A DNA stretch of 64,000 nt from Muribaculaceae bacterium. Its GTDB lineage: Bacteria > Bacteroidota > Bacteroidia > Bacteroidales > Muribaculaceae. Position 1 is the stretch's first letter; every line of letters begins with the position of its first letter. Below, in pieces: positions 53,555 to 63,861 of the stretch. Where the stretch lies: contig JAIDQZ010000026.1 of assembly GCA_029062005.1 (NCBI GenBank), positions 17,714 to 81,713 of the forward strand. The letters are read 5' to 3'. The notes under the pieces are model-generated. The model did not search any database and was not told the DNA's origin. It saw only the letters and a program-made list of their open reading frames with translations. The position numbers and the translations under genes are program-made.

Positions 53555-54592
53555 ATGTCTGCAAAAAAACCGAAGATACTGCTTATTTATACGGGTGGAA
53601 CTATCGGAATGATAGAAAATCCTGATACAAAAGCATTGGAGCCTTTCGATTTCAATCATCTTCTTGACAATGTGCCCAAGATAAAGATGCTTGATTTTGA
53701 AATTGATAATTTTCAGTTTGACGTGCCGATAGATTCTGCCGATATGAATCCGTCGCATTGGGGTCAGATGGCGAAGGTGATAGAAGATAATTACAGCAAG
53801 TATGACGGCTTTGTAATACTGCATGGCACCGATACCATGGCTTATACTGCTTCTGCTCTGAGCTTTATGCTCAATAATCTCACCAAACCGGTGATAATAA
53901 CCGGTTCGCAGCTGCCTATAGGAGAGGTCAGGACAGACGGTGAGGAGAATCTGATCACTGCTCTGCAGGTGGCTGCCGCTAAAGATACCGACGGCGGTCC
54001 GATGGTCAGGGAAGTAGCCATTCTTTTTCAAGACTCGCTTTTGAGAGGAAACAGAAGCACTAAATTCTCCGCCGATAATTTTGATGCTTTCCAATCGAGC
54101 AATTATCCGGAACTCGCTCATATTGGTCTTGATATCACTTACAATAAAGATGCCTTGCTGCGTCCTACACAGGGAAAGGAATTCAAGGTGGAGTATTTCA
54201 TGGACACCAATGTAGCTTACCTTGACATCTTTCCGGGAATACAGGAAAACGTAGTGAGGGCAACATTTAATATTCCAGGATTGAAGGGTGTTGTCATAAA
54301 GACATTCGGAGTTGGCAATGGTCCTAACTGTCCTTGGCTGTTCGATTGCATACGCGACGCTGTCGCCAACGGACTTCTTGTGGTAAATATATCTCAGTGT
54401 TCAAACGGTATGGTCTCTCCTATGAAGTATTCTGCAGGAGTGGGACTCGCTAATGCAGGAACAATATCAGGTCATGACCTCACCTCCGAGGCTGCCATTA
54501 CTAAAATGATGTATCTGTTCGGAATAGGCGCCACCGCGCAGCTTGCAGGAAAGTATATGGAAAAGAATCTGCATGGAGAACTGACAGAGTAA
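53555..54592 (+). CDS. ansA: Type I asparaginase
   Basis: About 345 residues from ATG 53555 (MSAKKPKILLIYTGGTIGM). The nucleophile Thr is in YTGGTIGM, and the second site is ILHGTDTMAYTAS near residues 87-99. GSQLPIGEVRTDGEENL is typical of the cytoplasmic AnsA type; there is no signal peptide. It hydrolyses L-asparagine to aspartate and ammonia. A long hairpin follows. Confidence 0.94.
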   Translation: MSAKKPKILLIYTGGTIGMIENPDTKALEPFDFNHLLDNVPKIKMLDFEIDNFQFDVPIDSADMNPSHWGQMAKVIEDNYSKYDGFVILHGTDTMAYTASALSFMLNNLTKPVIITGSQLPIGEVRTDGEENLITALQVAAAKDTDGGPMVREVAILFQDSLLRGNRSTKFSADNFDAFQSSNYPELAHIGLDITYNKDALLRPTQGKEFKVEYFMDTNVAYLDIFPGIQENVVRATFNIPGLKGVVIKTFGVGNGPNCPWLFDCIRDAVANGLLVVNISQCSNGMVSPMKYSAGVGLANAGTISGHDLTSEAAITKMMYLFGIGATAQLAGKYMEKNLHGELTE

Positions 54593-54600
54593 TGATCGAT

Positions 54601-54650
54601 CTTCATACGATTAAAGGGACACTTCAAAGTGTCCCTTTAATCGTATGAAG
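54601..54650. terminator. 24-bp perfect hairpin between converging genes
   Basis: CTTCATACGATTAAAGGGAC (54601-54620) plus ACTT is mirrored exactly at 54627-54650 around a 2-base centre. It serves as terminator for ansA and the S9 peptidase gene on opposite strands; the length is unusual. Confidence 0.85.
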
Positions 54651-54660
54651 ATATTCTGTT

Positions 54661-57522
54661 TCAGTATCCGAGTTCCTGTCCTTTACGGATCATGGGGATA
54701 CCTGATTTCATCCATTCGGGCATTGGTTCACCCTTCAGATAATGGTCAAAGAATTGTTGGAGGCGAACCGTTATGTCCTTACGGTTGCGTCGCTCCTTCA
54801 GATTGTGAGCCTCCCCATTATACTGAAGCATCCAGACCGGTTTCTGCAGACGGCGGAGTGCCATGAACATTTCGATGCCCTGATACCATGGCACAGCTCC
54901 GTCAGCATCATTATGCATTATAAGAAGTGGTGTCTCAACTCGGTTTGCATGGAAAACAGGAGAGTTTGCTATGTATAGTTCAGGTGCGTCCCAGAGGTTT
55001 CTTCCAATGCGGCTCTGTCCTAATTCATACTGCCCCTGACGAGAACTGCCGCTTTCCCAGCGTATGCCTCCGAATGCGGATGTCATGTTTGCAACCGGTG
55101 CCCCGCTTCCAGCGCACGCGAACATGTTTGTGCGGGTCACAAGATAAGCGGTCTGATATCCTCCCCAGCTTTGACCGTCGATTCCGATTCGTTCACGATC
55201 TATCCAAGGATACCTGTCACACATTGCCTCCGCTCCTGAGCATACGAAATTCCATGCGCATTCTCCCGGAACTCCGGCTGTATAATGTATGTCTGGCACA
55301 AATACCACATATCCACGGCTTACATAGAACGGATAATTGACCCAGCTCCATGATGGCTCCATGTTGTAGTGGGTATACAGATCTTCAGATCCTGTCTCAT
55401 AGAAGACGCAGAGCATCGGGTATTTCTTTGTCGGGTCAAGGTCCTCCGGCACGTAGAGTACACCGTCAGATAAAGTCCCGTCATATGCATGCCAGCTGAC
55501 AAGTCGTGCTGTGCCCCAATTGTAATCCTTTACCTGAGGATTGGAGTCGCTGACTTTTACTGCTTTGGCAAAGTCTCCTCTGGGTGCTGTCCATATATCC
55601 GGCATAACGGAGAAATTGGCTTCTACGAAAGAGAAAGAAGGAGCATTTAAAGCCTGTCTGATCTGTGTGTAGCTCAAAGTGTCGACAACGATATTCTCCA
55701 GTTTGGCAGAGTTGCCATATTTCATTGATGCCAAACCATTTCGCTTATCTTTATAGTTGAAAAGCGTCATGGTCATCAGGTCATCTTTCTTCAGAAATCT
55801 CCGTTCCTTTCCATGAGTGTTTACGTAGCGTATTTTCAGATTGTTGTCACGACCATAATTTTTCGTGATACATACAGGTTTATCCTTCCCGGTGGGATCA
55901 ACACTCCATATATCGTAACGATCGTAGACGAGAAGGCGTGTGTCTCCTTCAGTCCAGGATGCAAAGCCGTATTCCTGACGCACACCGGGATGATCGTCGG
56001 TCTCGTCCCATACTGGATAAGGCAAAGCTGCGGTCGTATTTACAATGTTGCCGGATGCAATCTCATAGGTGAACCAATTGCCGTCTTTAAACCAATATAC
56101 GAATTTGTCATCAGGAGATAGGCTGGCAGTACCGTAATAGACTGTCGCTACGTATTTGCGTGTGCCGCTATTGATATTGACCACGCTAATGTCTTCAGGC
56201 GCATAATAGTTCCATTGCTGAGTTACGATCTCCTTGCTTGGATCGCACAGGAGAGCCCAGTCTGCATCCCAGCGGTCAGGAGCAATTACTTTGGCGAGAG
56301 GATTTGAATCAAGCAGTCTGTAATCGCCACTTTCAAGATCTATGACAACAGGGAATGTCAGTTCCTTCAGTTCATTGATGTTACTTTTTTCCTGTGGAGG
56401 AGTAAAAGGTGAGTCCCAACGCCAAATGTCAAGTTCGGGGCGCTCGAAGCTCACGAGAGTTGTGTCGTCTGGTGCGATTTCGGGAGCTACACCTATTATT
56501 AGTCGCCGTCCGTTATGGCTGAACTCCGGTATTGAATACTGGTTTACAAATAGGGAGTCCTGCCTTCCTTTTGCCATCTTGTCCTGCCATTCTTTGCTCA
56601 GCTTTTCCTGAAGCTCGGGATCAGAGGAATGAGGACGCTGAAGGTTAGGCCCTTTTCTTCCTGTATAGACTGAAAGATCAAACTCCATAGGTGCAGATGG
56701 CTCTGCATCGAGTTTTGACATAAGGAGACGCATGCGGCGGGTCCCTGTCTCGTTACTGTCGTTTGTAGCGGTATAGGCAAGCTTCAATCCATCGGAAGAG
56801 AAAACAGGATCGCTGTAATGCTTCATGCCTTGGTCGATAAGAAATTCCTTTCCTTCCGGAAGGTAAAGTATGCGCATACCGGTGGTATATATGGAATCTT
56901 TATCTACCGGTTTTGATACAGCTGCTATTCGGCACCCGTCTTCACTGAATGAGTAGTTCCCGATATATGGATACACCTTGGATTCTCCTGTGGCGAGATT
57001 CCTTACCACGAGAGGGAGTCCTGCTTCCTTATCGGAAAGTTTTATATCTTTGGTCAAGGTGGTGTCACAACTGCTGTAGGCAATCCAGTTTCCACCCTTT
57101 TCACCAATCTTAAAGCCTTTTGTCAATGGAATCTTAGTGACGGAAGCGCTTTTAAGATCCACTATCGCCAATGAATCCTGAGGCATATCGAAGTTCTTCT
57201 TTTTTTCGATCTTTGCCTGTCTGGTGTCTTTATAGAGCGGCTTTATATTGGCTATTGCCCAACGGCTGTCGGCTGTGAATGCGACCCCGGCACCGCGGTG
57301 TATGTCAATGTTTTTTCCTGTGGCAGTATTGTAAAGAGTGAGGATGCCGTCTCCTTCCTGTGGGTTTATGCTGAATGCAGCCCACTTTCCGTCATTGCTC
57401 AGGCAATGGTTGGAGACTTTCTTCCAGTCATCGAAGCTTGAATGGTCGAGAACTTTCTTGGCATGAGCCGAAAGTGCGACTATTATGGAGAGGGTAGCTG
57501 TTGCAAAAGATTTCGTTTTCAT
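54661..57522 (-). CDS. S9-family prolyl oligopeptidase-like peptidase
   Basis: The 953-residue protein has a signal peptide (MKTKSFATATLSIIVALSAHA), a beta-propeller N-terminal part and a C-terminal alpha/beta-hydrolase. The nucleophile is in GIDGQSWGGYQTAYL near residue 783, the Asp in HNDADGAVPW and the His in GEAHNLK. It is longer than classical DPP IV, with many inserts. Probably periplasmic peptide degradation. Confidence 0.92.
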   Translation of the reverse strand: MKTKSFATATLSIIVALSAHAKKVLDHSSFDDWKKVSNHCLSNDGKWAAFSINPQEGDGILTLYNTATGKNIDIHRGAGVAFTADSRWAIANIKPLYKDTRQAKIEKKKNFDMPQDSLAIVDLKSASVTKIPLTKGFKIGEKGGNWIAYSSCDTTLTKDIKLSDKEAGLPLVVRNLATGESKVYPYIGNYSFSEDGCRIAAVSKPVDKDSIYTTGMRILYLPEGKEFLIDQGMKHYSDPVFSSDGLKLAYTATNDSNETGTRRMRLLMSKLDAEPSAPMEFDLSVYTGRKGPNLQRPHSSDPELQEKLSKEWQDKMAKGRQDSLFVNQYSIPEFSHNGRRLIIGVAPEIAPDDTTLVSFERPELDIWRWDSPFTPPQEKSNINELKELTFPVVIDLESGDYRLLDSNPLAKVIAPDRWDADWALLCDPSKEIVTQQWNYYAPEDISVVNINSGTRKYVATVYYGTASLSPDDKFVYWFKDGNWFTYEIASGNIVNTTAALPYPVWDETDDHPGVRQEYGFASWTEGDTRLLVYDRYDIWSVDPTGKDKPVCITKNYGRDNNLKIRYVNTHGKERRFLKKDDLMTMTLFNYKDKRNGLASMKYGNSAKLENIVVDTLSYTQIRQALNAPSFSFVEANFSVMPDIWTAPRGDFAKAVKVSDSNPQVKDYNWGTARLVSWHAYDGTLSDGVLYVPEDLDPTKKYPMLCVFYETGSEDLYTHYNMEPSWSWVNYPFYVSRGYVVFVPDIHYTAGVPGECAWNFVCSGAEAMCDRYPWIDRERIGIDGQSWGGYQTAYLVTRTNMFACAGSGAPVANMTSAFGGIRWESGSSRQGQYELGQSRIGRNLWDAPELYIANSPVFHANRVETPLLIMHNDADGAVPWYQGIEMFMALRRLQKPVWMLQYNGEAHNLKERRNRKDITVRLQQFFDHYLKGEPMPEWMKSGIPMIRKGQELGY

Positions 57523-57540
57523 CTGTCGGAGCCGGTATAA

Positions 57541-58755
57541 TCAGCTGAATTTAAGTTCGTGTCCCATACGCTCCTTTTTAGTGTGCATATAGAAGCTGTT
57601 GTATTTATTAGGTTTAATTTCAAGCGGGACATTCTCTACCGTCTCGATACCGAAACCTTCAAGACCGATGCGTTTCATAGGATTATTGCTCATAAGACGC
57701 ATCTTCTTTATGCCGAGAGCATGAAGAATTGAAGCCCCCACGCCATAGCTGCGTTCATCTGCCTTATGTCCGAGATGCAGGTTGGCGTCTACTGTGTCAA
57801 GACCTTCCTCCTGAAGTTTATAGGCTTTTATTTTGTCCATAAGTCCTATACCTCTTCCTTCCTGATTGAGATATACGATCGCGCCCCTTCCTTCTTTTTC
57901 AATCAGCTGCATGGCTTTATGTAGCTGTTCGCCGCATTCACAACGCATCGAACCGAAAATATCACCGGTGGCACAGCTGCTGTGGACTCTGACGAGAACC
58001 GGATTCCCGTCTGCAACATTCCCCTTTATAAGTGCTATGTGTTCGAGTCCGTTGTCTTTCTCCCTGAAGGGTATAAGGCGGAAATGACCATATGCAGTGG
58101 GCATGTCGACCTCTACGCCCATTTCGAGCAGGTTGTCATTCTGAAGACGGTATGATATAAGGTCGCGTATGCTTATCAGCTTGAGTCCCCATTCGTCGGC
58201 AAGTCTGCGCAGTTCAGGCAGACGCGCCATGGATCCGTCATCATTCATGATTTCCATAAGTACGCCGGCAGGCTGGAGTCCGGCAAGGCGGGCGAGATCT
58301 ACAGCGGCTTCCGTATGTCCTGCCCTTTCGAGGACACCCCTGTCCTGAGCATAAAGCGGATTGATATGTCCGGGGCGTCCGAATGTCGATGGTGTTGACT
58401 TAGGATCTGCGAGTGCATTCAGGGTTGCTGCGCGGTCGTGCGCGCTCACTCCCGTAGTGCATCCTTCAAGTTTGTCGACAGTGACGGTGAAAGGCGTGCC
58501 GAGCATGGATGTGTTTTCCTCAACCTGATACCCGAGATTTAATTCCTTACATCGCTTCATGGTCAAAGGCGCGCAAAGGACGCCACGTGCATTCTGAAGC
58601 ATGAAGTTGACCTGCTCAGGAGTGATTTTTTCAGCTGCTATTATAAGGTCGCCTTCATTCTCACGGTCTTCGTCGTCAACGACGATGACGAATTTCCCGT
58701 TTTTGAAATCCTCTATTGCTTCTTCAATAGAATTGAGTTTTATTTTGGTGTCCAT
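57541..58755 (-). CDS. ribBA: Riboflavin biosynthesis bifunctional RibBA
   Basis: The 404-residue protein joins DHBP synthase (about 1-205; [32 protein letters not shown]) to GTP cyclohydrolase II (about 206-404). The zinc Cys set is [16 protein letters not shown] (CX10CXC), followed by [12 protein letters not shown]. It makes two riboflavin precursors. It lies 53 bases after rsmD; no FMN riboswitch fits in that gap. Confidence 0.97.
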   Translation of the reverse strand: MDTKIKLNSIEEAIEDFKNGKFVIVVDDEDRENEGDLIIAAEKITPEQVNFMLQNARGVLCAPLTMKRCKELNLGYQVEENTSMLGTPFTVTVDKLEGCTTGVSAHDRAATLNALADPKSTPSTFGRPGHINPLYAQDRGVLERAGHTEAAVDLARLAGLQPAGVLMEIMNDDGSMARLPELRRLADEWGLKLISIRDLISYRLQNDNLLEMGVEVDMPTAYGHFRLIPFREKDNGLEHIALIKGNVADGNPVLVRVHSSCATGDIFGSMRCECGEQLHKAMQLIEKEGRGAIVYLNQEGRGIGLMDKIKAYKLQEEGLDTVDANLHLGHKADERSYGVGASILHALGIKKMRLMSNNPMKRIGLEGFGIETVENVPLEIKPNKYNSFYMHTKKERMGHELKFS

Positions 58756-58808
58756 TTGATTATATAATGTTCAGTTATAATATTCGGCATCGCTCATGCT
58801 TGATAATG

Positions 58809-59369
58809 TCATAATGAATCAAGATCAGACAGTTCCGGCATCCTGAATATCGAGAAATTTACTGATCCGTAGGTCCTGTGCTGATCGAATCCCGGTAATG
58901 ATGTGAAGTCATGCTTGTCGTTGTGTTCGATTATGACAAGGGTGCCGGGTTTCACAACCGCAGAACTCATGATTATCTCCGGAATCTCCGCAAAGCGGGG
59001 ATGATCATAAGGAGGGTCGGCAAACACAATGTCGTAGGGCTTCTTTGCTGTTGCCAGGAATTTGAAAACGTCTCCCCGTATCACTCTGAGAGCATCATCG
59101 CCGAGTTTATCCTTTACAGTTCTGATGAAATTAGCCTGTGTGGCAGCCATCTCGACGGCTGTCACATTGCATGCTCCTCTTGAAAGGAATTCAAGACTTA
59201 TGGCTCCTGTGCCCGCAAACAGGTCGAGCACAGTCTCTCCTTCGATTTCCTCAAGGTTGTCTATTACATTGAAGATATTTTCCTTGGCAAAGTCTGTGGT
59301 TGGGCGGGCAGTGATATTATGTGGCACGTCAAACCTCCTTTTGCCGTATTTACCTCTTATGATACGCAT
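58809..59369 (-). CDS. rsmD: 16S rRNA (guanine966-N2)-methyltransferase
   Basis: About 186 residues from ATG 59369 (MRIIRGKYGKRRF), the usual RsmD start; the upstream ATG at 59432 is buried in the DUF3822 gene. Motif I is VLDLFAGTGAISLE and the catalytic motif IV is FADPPYDHP. It overlaps the end of the DUF3822 gene by 20 bases. Confidence 0.95.
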   Translation of the reverse strand: MRIIRGKYGKRRFDVPHNITARPTTDFAKENIFNVIDNLEEIEGETVLDLFAGTGAISLEFLSRGACNVTAVEMAATQANFIRTVKDKLGDDALRVIRGDVFKFLATAKKPYDIVFADPPYDHPRFAEIPEIIMSSAVVKPGTLVIIEHNDKHDFTSLPGFDQHRTYGSVNFSIFRMPELSDLDSL

Positions 59370-60180
59370 ATCTTTTTTTTCTGTTGATGGCAAGATATAC
59401 GGCGGTCGGTATCTCCAGTCCGCCGAGATCATGACTTTTCTGGCTTACAGACTTGAAATATGGAGCAAGTATCTTGCCGAGAGCCTGTCTGACATCTCGG
59501 ACTCCGCTGAATACGATATCCGAATCTTTTACCGCCGCTCCATATGTGTCGGCAATATTGCATAGCACATACGCTATATCTGAATGGTTTTTCCAACTGT
59601 GAGTGGTGGCGCACTGGAGTTCATTACGGTCGAAGAGAACAAGATCGAAAGATGACTGCCTTATGTCTACAAGGAATTTGAATATATTGTCAGGCTGTCC
59701 GGCGGTATCTTTCAGTAGTGCCTGCTGGCTCCATATCCGTGCTCCGGGAAACGAACGTTGCATGAATGATTTTAGTCCCGGAACAAGAGTGAACGCACAT
59801 TTTTCCTTTCCAAGATCGTTGACCATCACGTCAAGTAAATCATTTCCATATATATTGCTGTATGCTTCAGCGCAGTCTTCATCGGTCGGATATATGGAAG
59901 CCGGCAACCAAAGCTGGCGGTCGCTTTCGACTATTATATCTGCAGAGTAGTCGTCGAGGACCGCTGGATTATCATACACCGCATCTTCGATTCTTCCAAG
60001 AAGTCCTTCATCTGAAGGTGCCCATGCCTGATTGATGACAACACGTGGTGTTAAGCCGAGTGAAGCATCGGGCAGTAGCCACGCTCCAAATCCTTCTTTG
60101 GAAATATCGACTGCAAGATGCCACTGTCCGGTGTCAAGAATGTCGGGTCGGGTTGAATTCTGGGGTATTTTTTCACTCAT
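59350..60180 (-). CDS. DUF3822 family protein
   Basis: The 276-residue Bacteroidetes-specific protein belongs to a family with an actin-like ATPase (ASKHA) fold and no known function. Features: LAVDISKEGFGAWLL, GLTPRVVINQAW and FDLVLFDRNELQCATTHSW. The ATG is at 60180, only about 5 bases from a -7 box. It lies upstream of and overlaps rsmD. Confidence 0.82.
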   Translation of the reverse strand: MSEKIPQNSTRPDILDTGQWHLAVDISKEGFGAWLLPDASLGLTPRVVINQAWAPSDEGLLGRIEDAVYDNPAVLDDYSADIIVESDRQLWLPASIYPTDEDCAEAYSNIYGNDLLDVMVNDLGKEKCAFTLVPGLKSFMQRSFPGARIWSQQALLKDTAGQPDNIFKFLVDIRQSSFDLVLFDRNELQCATTHSWKNHSDIAYVLCNIADTYGAAVKDSDIVFSGVRDVRQALGKILAPYFKSVSQKSHDLGGLEIPTAVYLAINRKKRYAYHKR

Positions 60181-60184
60181 ACTG

Positions 60185-60192
60185 CAAAATTA
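60185..60192 (-). promoter_or_regulatory. Promoter -7 box of DUF3822-rsmD-ribBA
   Basis: The minus strand reads TAATTTTG. The ATG is at 60180-60178, so the mRNA is leaderless or nearly so. Confidence 0.6.
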
Positions 60193-60246
60193 ACAATAAA
60201 TCCGTCTAAAAACAACTTATCGCTTGTCTGTTTCACATTTTTTTTT

Positions 60247-60254
60247 CAACTTTG
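60247..60254 (+). promoter_or_regulatory. MATE gene promoter -7 box (imperfect)
   Basis: CAACTTTG differs from TAnnTTTG in its first base. It lies 5 bases ahead of the ATG at 60259, again a very short leader. Confidence 0.45.
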
Positions 60255-60258
60255 CACT

Positions 60259-61593
60259 ATGAGAATGGAAAAATCCGGTGAAAAAGCAACGCTCAACCGA
60301 AAAATTATTAGCATGACTGTTCCTACGGTGCTGAGCAATGTCTCGGTGCCGTTGCTGGGTCTGTGCGATACTGCGGTAGCCGGGCATATGGGCGACGAAC
60401 GCTATCTTGCAGGAATGGCGATCGGATCGGTAATGATGTCGACTATATATTGGCTCTTCAACTTTCTTCGTGCTGGCACTTCCGGATTGACTGCGACGTA
60501 TTTCGGTGCAGCTGACCGCGAAGGCATGGGCAGGAGTCTTGGAAATTCTCTGGCTCTTGCTGTGGCGATAGGATGTATTCTTATGGCTGTTCATCATCCG
60601 GTGCTTGACTTGCTTCAGAGATTAATGGTAGCTACATCAGAGGTGTCGGATCTGTCAGGCAGGTATTTTTCGATATGTATTCTGGGTGCGTTGCCAATGA
60701 TGACCATGACCGCGCTTACCGGGTGGTTCATCGGAATGCAGTCAACGGCTACGGCAATGGCGGTCAATATAGGCATGAGCATTCTCAATGTGGCGGCTAC
60801 ACTTATTCTTGTGTATTGTGCCGGACTTGGATATGATGGTATTGCCATGGGCACGGTAGCCTCGCAGTGGCTGATTATGATTCCAGCTTTATTGCTTGCC
60901 TGTAGAATTTGCAGGAAAAACGGAATATCATATGAGTCGTGTAAGCGGATAATCATGGACAGAGCTGGATGGAGAAAGATGCTCAGTGTAAATTCCAATC
61001 TTTTTTTCAGATCGGCTTGCCTGATTGCATTGACATTGATGCTCTATTCCTATAGTGCGAGGCTCGGAGATGTGGAGGTAAGTTCGAATGCAGTGATCAA
61101 TCAGATGTTTCTGTTTTTTTCCTATTTTATGGATGGCTTTGCATTCACCGGAGAGGCTTTGATAGGTCGATACAGTGGTGCCGATGACATAAGGATGCTG
61201 CATTTGTCAGTTACAGGACTTCTCAGGTGGACGGCGGTAATCACGGCTATGTTCGTGGTTGTCTACAGTCTGGCGCTTTCGTCAGTGACCGGATTGTTGA
61301 GTGATTCGGCTGCGGTGTCGGAATGTGTCAGGGAATGTCGCATTTGGGTGTCGCTCCTTCCGGCGGCTGGAGCCGGAGCTTTTATTTTTGATGGATTTTA
61401 TATTGGAATGACAAGAACAAGACCTATGCTGGTATCAACATTGTGCGGTGTATTGCTTTTTGCTTTGCTTCTTCACTTGCTCAGTCATTCGCAATGGATA
61501 TTGTGGATGTCTTTTACCTCTTATCTTGCTCTCAGGTCGCTTATCCTCGCGGCTATGTTTCCATACAAGATATTAAAACAGAAGATTTCATAA
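60259..61593 (+). CDS. MATE-family efflux transporter (DinF-like)
   Basis: The 444-residue protein has about 12 transmembrane helices. The start reads TVPTVLSNVSVPLLGLCDTA, followed by LRAGTSGLTATYFGAADREG, as in DinF-type MATE transporters. It exports organic compounds by Na+ or H+ exchange. ispE starts 1 base after it. Confidence 0.92.
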   Translation: MRMEKSGEKATLNRKIISMTVPTVLSNVSVPLLGLCDTAVAGHMGDERYLAGMAIGSVMMSTIYWLFNFLRAGTSGLTATYFGAADREGMGRSLGNSLALAVAIGCILMAVHHPVLDLLQRLMVATSEVSDLSGRYFSICILGALPMMTMTALTGWFIGMQSTATAMAVNIGMSILNVAATLILVYCAGLGYDGIAMGTVASQWLIMIPALLLACRICRKNGISYESCKRIIMDRAGWRKMLSVNSNLFFRSACLIALTLMLYSYSARLGDVEVSSNAVINQMFLFFSYFMDGFAFTGEALIGRYSGADDIRMLHLSVTGLLRWTAVITAMFVVVYSLALSSVTGLLSDSAAVSECVRECRIWVSLLPAAGAGAFIFDGFYIGMTRTRPMLVSTLCGVLLFALLLHLLSHSQWILWMSFTSYLALRSLILAAMFPYKILKQKIS

Positions 61594-61594
61594 T

Positions 61595-62446
61595 ATGATA
61601 AAGTTTATAAATGCCAAGCTTAACCTTGGTCTTAACATAGTGAGAAAGAGGGCAGACGGATACCATGATCTTGAGACAGTGTTCTATCCTGTTGGTATGT
61701 TCAATGGTACTCCGGTAAATCCGGAAGCGTTTTGTGATATCCTTGAGATTGAAAATTCAGGTAAGACCGAGTTCGCGTTTTCAGGTAGAAAGGTGGATTG
61801 TCCCCTCGAAAAAAATCTTGTTTATAAGGCTTGGAAAGTCTTTAAAGATAATTTCCCTGATTTGGCTGAATACAGGATACATCTGGAGAAGCATTTGCCT
61901 GATGGCGCCGGACTTGGAGGTGGAAGTGCAGATGCCTCAGCTGTTTTGACCGCTCTCAACGAACTTTCCGGCTTTCCGTTCTCTAAGTTTCAGTTGATGG
62001 AAATGGCGTTGAGTCTTGGAGCAGATTGCCCGTTTTTTATCTACAACAGCCCGTGCTACGCCGAGGGAGTGGGAGAGAAGTTGCTGCCTGTTGACCTTGA
62101 CCTGTCTGGTTTGTGGTGCCTTATTGTCAAGCCTGAGATATCAATCTCTACAAAAGAAGCATTTTCCGGAGTAAAACCTGCATCTTCAGATATCAAGCTA
62201 ATGGATATAATAAAAAGCGATGTAGGAGATTGGCAAGGCTTGATGAAAAATGATTTTGAGATGTCGCTGTTTCCTAATCACCCTGTACTTGAAGAAATAA
62301 AGAATGAAATTCTGGCTTCCGGAGCATCATATGCTTCGATGTCTGGATCCGGGTCTTCCATGTTCGGACTGTTTGATAATAAAGAGTCTGCTGTTTTAGC
62401 CTCCAAAAGATTCAAGAGCCATTACGTTGCAATCTGTAAGTTATAA
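61595..62446 (+). CDS. ispE: 4-diphosphocytidyl-2-C-methyl-D-erythritol kinase
   Basis: The 283-residue GHMP kinase of the MEP isoprenoid pathway. The phosphate loop is LPDGAGLGGGSADASAVL. Others: FINAKLNLGLNIVRKRADGY and MSGSGSSMFGLF near the end. It lies 1 base after the MATE gene. Confidence 0.95.
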   Translation: MIKFINAKLNLGLNIVRKRADGYHDLETVFYPVGMFNGTPVNPEAFCDILEIENSGKTEFAFSGRKVDCPLEKNLVYKAWKVFKDNFPDLAEYRIHLEKHLPDGAGLGGGSADASAVLTALNELSGFPFSKFQLMEMALSLGADCPFFIYNSPCYAEGVGEKLLPVDLDLSGLWCLIVKPEISISTKEAFSGVKPASSDIKLMDIIKSDVGDWQGLMKNDFEMSLFPNHPVLEEIKNEILASGASYASMSGSGSSMFGLFDNKESAVLASKRFKSHYVAICKL

Positions 62447-62451
62447 AATAA

Positions 62452-62485
62452 AAAAAACAGCGGCTTTCACAAGCAACTGTTTTTT
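62452..62485 (+). terminator. Terminator after ispE
   Basis: AAAAAACAG pairs with CTGTTTTTT, with an inner GCTT/AAGC stem. Confidence 0.8.
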
Positions 62486-62615
62486 GAAAGTTTTCCATAA
62501 TACTTTCGAACTAACCTAACATCATGAAACGATTTATATCTTTAAAACAACATTGAAAAAAAAATGTTTAAGGAAATCATGATTTTTTTTAGAAAAGCTT
62601 TCCTATATTTTGATT

Positions 62616-63350
62616 ATGAATAGAAAAATATTGATAATTAGTTTATTGTCATCAATTGTTTTTTGTTGTCCATTGATTTTAAACGGGAATAAACTGGTCA
62701 TTTCCGGTGATATCAGGGCAGGGGAGTATATTGACCGTATAGATATTGTGGAGGTGGAGTTTTCAGAATCCTGCGATGTTATCGAGATTCCGGATTATGC
62801 TTTCCTGGGTTGTACTTCTCTGAAAAAGGTGACATTGTCGCCACGAATTAAGAAAATTGGTTTTCAGGCATTCAGCGAATGTTCGGCTCTTGAAGAGATA
62901 AGTTTGCCCGACTCAATTGAAGACATAGGTAGCAATTCTTTTGCGTATTGCAGATCACTCAATCATGTTCGTTTTCCGTCAGGACTGAAACATATAGGAC
63001 ATAATGCCTTTTCATTTTGTGGATCTCTGACAGAGGTTGTCTTACCCGATAGTCTTGAAGAGATCGAGTCATATGCGTTTTCCGACTGCGATTCACTAAG
63101 GAAAGTGACTTTGCCAGCCAACGGCAATATGCTCGGAGAGTTGATCATGAACTGTTGTCCAGCACTCGTCGAGATAATTCAGCCTTCTGAAAAAGTCCCG
63201 GTGTTTGACTGCAATAGCTATATTTTTGATCCCTATGACAAATCCGCATATGATAGATGTGTGCTTAAAGTGCCTGAAAATATGATAGATAGCTATGATG
63301 TTTCAAAATCATGGCGGATCTTTAATAAAAATGCAATGAGCAAACAATGA
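62616..63350 (+). CDS. BspA-type leucine-rich repeat protein
   Basis: About 244 residues from ATG 62616, starting with a signal peptide (MNRKILIISLLSSIVFCC). At least five LRR_5 units follow (DYAFLGCTSLKKVTLSP, FQAFSECSALEEISLPD, SNSFAYCRSLNHVRFPS, HNAFSFCGSLTEVVLPD, SYAFSDCDSLRKVTLPA). It is probably exported. The function is unknown; short BspA proteins bind surfaces or ligands. Confidence 0.85.
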   Translation: MNRKILIISLLSSIVFCCPLILNGNKLVISGDIRAGEYIDRIDIVEVEFSESCDVIEIPDYAFLGCTSLKKVTLSPRIKKIGFQAFSECSALEEISLPDSIEDIGSNSFAYCRSLNHVRFPSGLKHIGHNAFSFCGSLTEVVLPDSLEEIESYAFSDCDSLRKVTLPANGNMLGELIMNCCPALVEIIQPSEKVPVFDCNSYIFDPYDKSAYDRCVLKVPENMIDSYDVSKSWRIFNKNAMSKQ

Positions 63351-63470
63351 ACTTGAAACAGTGAAAAAATGTTTAGCAGATATAAAAATAATAAATGTCT
63401 TGATTGAATACTAAGGGAAATACACACGAGAAAATATCAAATATTTTTACACTACTTAATCATTTATGCT

Positions 63471-63815
63471 ATGAAAAAATTATTCTCATCTATCATCGCT
63501 CTCTCTTTCGCAGTTGCAGGCTTCAACGCAGTAGCAGAAAACGCCTATCCGGATGCTTCTCCTGAGGCAAGTCCGGCATCAGCCACAGTTTCCACTCCGG
63601 CCCCGGAACCATCTGCTGCTGTGAAGGCAGATGGAAAAGTTGAGGTTCCTCAACTGATAGCCGAACATCTTGCGATCCGTTTCCCCAATGAGACAGTGCA
63701 GGGTATCACTCGTGAAGGAGTGACCTACGTAGTAGATCTTGGTGATGGTCTGCATATCCGCTATGACAATTGCTTCAATCCGGTTTGCTACGGAGTCCAC
63801 AATCATGATTATTGA
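63471..63815 (+). CDS. Small secreted protein, unknown
   Basis: The 114-residue protein has a signal peptide (MKKLFSSIIALSFAVAGF), a Pro/Ala/Ser-rich linker (YPDASPEASPASATVS) and a short domain ending in CFNPVC. I do not recognise a family. Confidence 0.65.
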   Translation: MKKLFSSIIALSFAVAGFNAVAENAYPDASPEASPASATVSTPAPEPSAAVKADGKVEVPQLIAEHLAIRFPNETVQGITREGVTYVVDLGDGLHIRYDNCFNPVCYGVHNHDY

Positions 63816-63861
63816 TCAAAAGTTTACTCTCAACGCTAATAATATATAGTTAAGATACACT

